The translations under genes and the position numbers were made by a program. Shown in pieces: positions 59,280 to 64,000 of a stretch of 64,000 bases of DNA. The stretch spans positions 11,850,735 through 11,914,734 of the forward strand of contig NC_037593.1 of the NCBI RefSeq assembly GCF_003073045.1, written 5' to 3'. Source of the stretch: Pomacea canaliculata. Its lineage: Eukaryota > Mollusca > Gastropoda > Architaenioglossa > Ampullariidae. The stretch's first letter is position 1. Every line of letters begins with the position of its first letter. Under the pieces are notes generated by a model, which was not told where the DNA came from, did no database searches, and saw only the letters and a program-made list of their open reading frames with translations.

Positions 59280-60875
59280 ATGTTGAGACGCTCGAAGGTT
59301 TTCGCTATCGCTGGTTTCATCTTCAGTGGCCTTGCCCTGGTCTTTCTTATCGCTTCCTTTGCCTCACCCTACTGGGTGGAATCTCACAGAAATGTCCAGC
59401 CTTCTGGATTCCTGCGGATGGGGCTATGGGAATCGTGCTTCAGGAACTACTACGACACATACCAAATCACCAACAAACGCTATGATGGCTGCTTCACAGT
59501 TGTGTCTTACGAGTTTCGGGAGCTGCGAGGCCGGTTTATACCTAGTAAGTTCACTATTCTCCTAGGGATTGGCAAAACACTTACATAGACTTAATAAGGC
59601 ATCTTACAAGCACATGGTCACAACTAGAAATATTGTTTTCTAAAACACTGATCTATTCTGTTGTGTCTTTTAACCCAGTTTCTCAATTGATCGAAATTTG
59701 TCGAATCACTTGGCATGTAAATATTAATATATTTCATGGTATAAGTAATAGAATATTATAATTAATTCATAAATTATATCAGGTAAGTTGTTGTATAAAA
59801 TGTTGAAAGCATTCATTTAGTATTTGCGCCTGGCTGCAACTCCCTCAGTTCTTTCAAACAGCGTGTTTCCGCGTAAACAATAAATAAAATTGTTGACATT
59901 CGACAAGAAACAAAAACGCAAACAATTATAATAAACATCTGCTTGCTGTATGTTATGTTTGTGAATTCGTTTGCATGAGCTTGTGTACACATGCATCTCA
60001 AAGTTGTGAGAGAAAGAAAGCATCAATAACAGAATGCGTCATGAGTGAATGCACCTTAATCAATTGTTCTGTGTTTCAGCCTGGTTTCAAGCAGTTGAAG
60101 GCATGGTGACGTTTTCGCTGATCCTACAAGCTTGCATTGTTGTCATCAACATCATCTATTTCATCCACTGTTTCCAGATCCAAACAGAGCTGTATTGTAT
60201 TTTTGGTGCTGCAGTGGCCAACTTCATCTGTGGTGAGGACGCATCACATTTATTGTTCATTTGATTCTCTATAATGACATTGCCTTTGTTGAAATTCTGT
60301 TGGAACCAAGCTCCATTACTTTCTGTAAGCAGCTACTGGCTGAAGCACACAAGAAACACTTAGATTTACAATAACACGAAATTCCTTTTTTACTTTTTTG
60401 TTGATTTTGGCTCATATCCCCCTTAATTTCCATCAGGATGCTCAGATTCAGAATATGAGATTATTGAGAGTATGATTCCCTGCATCTTACTTCTCCAATA
60501 TTTCATCATTATTCTCTTCAATGAAGGTTATATTAGTTAAACTGTTTGAGCTGTATTAATGCTATTTGCATAAAATAGTCCTAATGCTGTACTTCCTTTC
60601 TTTGATTGTTGTTTAAAAATAATTTTGTTGCAGCTTTCTTTCTTGGAGTTTCCACCATTATGTTTGGTGTCCGAGTTGGGACAGACAGACAGTGGCTTCC
60701 GGAACCTGATCTGAATTATTTGTCCTGGGCCTATGGCTTCTGCATCTTGTCAGCTTTTTTGTCCCTCTTTGGTGCCATGGCCATGCTGACAGACTTTTTT
60801 CGTCTCCGTTCGCAGGCAGCCTATGATAGCAGAGGTCAATCCTATGCCATGTCACCTAACTCTTACAAATATTAG
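59280..60875 (+). CDS. Claudin-like tetraspan membrane protein C
   Basis: Three exons: 59280-59544, 60080-60232 and 60634-60875 (stop TAG); 219 residues. The start has a strong context (CCACCATG). Helix 1 covers about 7-29; the loop carries W32, GLW at 48-50, C53 and C71. Helix 2 follows WFQAVEGMVTF, helix 3 is FFLGVSTIMFGV and helix 4 includes NYLSWAYGFCILSAFLSLFG. The tail is short and Tyr/Ser-rich (SYAMSPNSYKY). Introns are phase 1 and phase 1 at the positions shared with genes A and B, so the three arose by duplication. No stop, frameshift or missing signature residue; it looks functional. Confidence 0.9.
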
Positions 60876-63800
60876 TATATACGTGTCAGATTGTGAAAGA
60901 TGTGCAGTATTTGTCTCAATCCCAGCGAAGAATGACATTCAGCTTTGCTGGTATTGATCAAGATATGAAGACATAGTGCCTTCCAAGGGGCAAATGCTTG
61001 TGGATGCTTGACCAATCAGGTATTTTTGTGTGTATAAACATATAACATTAGGAAAGTTGACTAATGTGCACCATCCAAACAGACATTTATTAAAATGTTG
61101 ACTGCATATTGAAAATTAAAGATTTCTTCTATTTTACTGCTTATTTCTTGTTGACAGGAATGCATATCAGATGCAGGTTAGCATGTAATATTACCAAATA
61201 TAACAGCTGGTTTTTTTGTTTTAGCTTTTCTTTTTCATTTTCCTGTTATTCGTTAAAAAAAAATGCTACAAGAAATTATGTGACAAATTAAGATGAGCAG
61301 TTCCTATTTCACAGTAAAGATCATTTTATAGGATAACGAAAAAACTTAGAAGTATAGCTGTTTTTGTTTGGTACTGCAGATTGTTGAAGGAAAATGCTGA
61401 TGAGCAGCTTAAACAGATAAAAAAAAAAAAGAGTTATTTGTGTGTGTTTGCATGTACAGTTATGCTTACTTTGTCATTGTGATCATAATAAACAATATGA
61501 TGATTGCTTTTTTTTTAAATACTTAGACTAGAACTACTTTAGTAGGTTTGTGTTTGTAGTGTACAGCTGACTGAAATTTGATGAATTATTAAATTCTAAT
61601 TCATCTCTCATTACATTTACACATGCACACGGACCTTGCCATATATGTAGTAACTTATATATTGTAGTGAAAAGATTCTTGTTTCCTGTACATTATGTGT
61701 TCAATTATGGCTGCTGTATATTCTTGTATCTAAATTTTTATTTCTTTAAGCTTGCATTTTTACAGATAGTTTCAGAACAAAATGACGTAGGTCTCAGGTT
61801 TTCTTTGGCCCTTTTTTTTTTAAAGCGTCATTGAATAAAACCTCCAGGAGGTTCTATTCGACTAACGATAAGCACGTTTACAGCAGACACTTTAGAAAAC
61901 ATTACATGTTCACTTTCACCAGTAAGTATAAAGGAGCATTTTGTCTTTTGACTCTAATTCTGCTTTACTATCTTCTCATGCCAGCATTCTGTTACAATGT
62001 ATTCATCTCTCAGTTCTTTTGATATTCCTCTGAGCACAAGCAACTGATCAGTCAGTTTGTAAATGTATGCTCTGGACTTTTTTGAAAAGCTGTTAAAAGT
62101 AGAAAACTGCATGGGGCAATGAAGTGAAAACTGTTTGATGGGTTATTAGTGATGCAACAAGCAAACATGAAGCAACTGTAATTATTCCATCAGTTTGTGA
62201 CTAGCGCAGGTCACTTCATGGTGCTTTCTTAAAGTACTATTTGTTTCTGGTTTATTATATTATGTATTTTGCTGGGATGCTTGCAGATATTGGCCAAGTA
62301 GACAAGACAATGCTTTGGCAAAATAAGATTTATAATATGAAAAAGATTGTATGCATTTTGTAAATAGAATTTTAGCACATATCATGGTGTGAAGTATGAT
62401 AGTAACTGGTTAACTGTACCACCTAGAAATTGTGTATTTGATGAGCATGAATTGGAGCACAAGTGTATTTTCTAACTGTATAGTTTGTATGTGTGGTTGG
62501 TGGGGAGGGAGGATAAGAGTATTATTGCATTTTCTAAAAGCATTGTTTGTGCATTGCTTTAAGCTGTATAAAATATAAATATATATGTATAAATCACTGT
62601 TAATAATTCCATCGATTTTTTTTTTATAGTTTAGACTTGTAAAGATATTAATATTTCAGAAACAAATTAAATAATTTTGAAACATTATTTGCAGTTTCTG
62701 CTTTTGGACTTAAATTAGATTCATTACTGATGCTGGACAGATAGAGCCTTATGCAAACACACATTGGCAGCTATTTTGTCCTTGAAGATTTTCTTGTGTA
62801 CTAGTTTGCATGGGAATCCTGTGACACAAAATGGTTGCTTTCTGTTGTGGTAAACAAATTTTAACTAAAGGCAAGTGAATTTTTTAAAAGTTTTGTAACG
62901 TTTTTTAGGAGGTTGTCTTTGACGACTGTTTTAGTCTTTTTCATCTTCAGAGAAAGTGAATGATTATATACTGCAGACTAAAATTGCTTTTGGACATTTG
63001 CAGATTTGTGTCCAGGAAACTGTAGCGTGTTAATTCATTTGTTGTCAAGATGCATCCATGAAATTCTCTTTCAAGTAGCTGGTATTGACAAATTGCAATT
63101 TTTACATGTTTCATTGCTGAACATTCTTTAAAAAGTAATTTGAATATTGAGAGAAAACCTGTTGCAATTAAAACATTTTATAGGAATATGGTGTTGTTAT
63201 CTACTGTACGTGGCATATAATAGCTTTGTGGTTTGTATGCTTATGAAAAGAATTTAGACTCGCTTGAGTTATAGCAACGAATTATTCGGAGGAGAAATAA
63301 AGAATGCCAGAAAGTAGGGGGCGGGGGGGGGGGAGAGACCAAGAGATGCTTGTGCTGTTCATCGGAATGAACGATTTAGAAAAAAAGCAGATCTTCGACT
63401 TTTAGGGTGGGATGCTATTTGGCGTTAGATTGCAGGGTTGTTAGTGTTTCTTGGATCCTGAGATAGCTACACATATAGTTTGCAGAGGGAAGGGGGGGAG
63501 GGCGTAGTCGCGATTGGGACACATCATCATCCAGTCCTGCCGTTGAATCGTAGTGGAGTACTCCACAAGTGAGGCCAAACTCAGAAAATGATTTATGCTG
63601 ATATCCAGGTCACCAAATGCTACAGTACGATCTCCATTTCTAATTGAGCGATAATTTGCTCGACGCCTCAGTCTAGTGATGAGCAAGCTATCCTCGCGCT
63701 CGCTGCTCACCCAAGCACATCGCTTACACCTGTACCAGCTACTTACATTTACAACTATATCGTTATATAAACCTGACGATTTAGAAATAAACTGCAAAAT

Positions 63801-64000
63801 CGCCCACACATTATTTTAAAAACTGTCTATTTTCTCTCCCCTCCTACACCTGTCTGTGGACTCGCCCATATGTCGTTGTACCTGAACCAGTCCACCTGGT
63901 GCCTGAGCTATTGCGCATTTGAGCAAAACTGTTTTCCATCATTAAAGATAATGAATAACTGGTAAAAGGAACTTTTTAAGGACATTAAATAAGCCATCCC
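60876..64000. other. 3'-UTR of gene C and gene-poor DNA to the right edge
   Basis: AATAAA at 61,487-61,492 is a possible polyadenylation signal for gene C. Beyond it the sequence is AT-rich with many short T and A runs and a G-tract near 63,320-63,335. A 122-codon open frame on the minus strand (63,441-63,809) has no recognisable domain and I do not call it. Confidence 0.5.

Noticed and set aside
63441-63809. 122-codon open frame on the minus strand near the right edge
   Set aside because: No domain, no relatives recognised, and no splice-site or promoter support in the window.
1-64000. CRISPR arrays, bacterial operons or integrated prophage
   Set aside because: Nothing of the kind. The sequence is intron-rich animal DNA; the direct repeats seen are microsatellites, minisatellites or transposon target duplications.

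Overview
The window is nuclear DNA of a mollusc, almost certainly a gastropod. It carries the 5' two-thirds of a molluscan-type hemocyanin gene built from ~400-residue functional units (FUs), intron-rich genes with standard eukaryotic splice sites, and invertebrate-type transposons (an RTE LINE, hAT, pogo-like and Kolobok-like DNA elements). I could not fix the species; a caenogastropod is possible but this is inference only.

Layout. (1) 1-15,423, minus strand: hemocyanin. Nineteen coding exons could be placed with matching phases. They encode a signal peptide, complete FUs a to e and the first residues of FU f; the gene runs off the left edge. All six copper-ligand histidines are present in each of the five complete FUs. 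Every intron between FUs is phase 1, while introns inside FUs differ in number and place. (2) 17.9-19.8 kb: a LINE reverse-transcriptase relic (plus), then three 3' exons of an unrecognised multi-pass membrane protein (minus). (3) 23.3-29.8 kb, minus: TMEM18 in five exons, with a 3.2-kb RTE-type LINE between coding exons 3 and 4 framed by a 13-bp target-site duplication. A tRNA-Gly(GCC) lies head-to-head 183 bp from the TMEM18 start codon. (4) 30-34.8 kb: no gene, but two small DNA-transposon derivatives with clean ends. (5) 34.8-47.2 kb, plus: an 18-exon gene for a 746-residue pseudouridine-5'-phosphate glycosidase/PfkB kinase fusion. One of its introns looks like a U12-type AT-AG intron and another is GC-AG. 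(6) 50.3-60.9 kb: three claudin-like tetraspan genes of one family, two head-to-head and one further downstream, sharing two phase-1 intron sites. (7) 60.9-64 kb: 3'-UTR and gene-poor DNA.

The genes are not a pathway. Hemocyanin is the blood oxygen carrier; TMEM18 is a nuclear-envelope protein; the PsuG-PsuK fusion would salvage pseudouridine to uracil plus ribose 5-phosphate; the claudin-like proteins probably act in cell junctions or membrane organisation. The most notable features are the AT-AG intron, the irregular introns of hemocyanin, the claudin-like cluster, and several transposons whose ends and target duplications can be read exactly.
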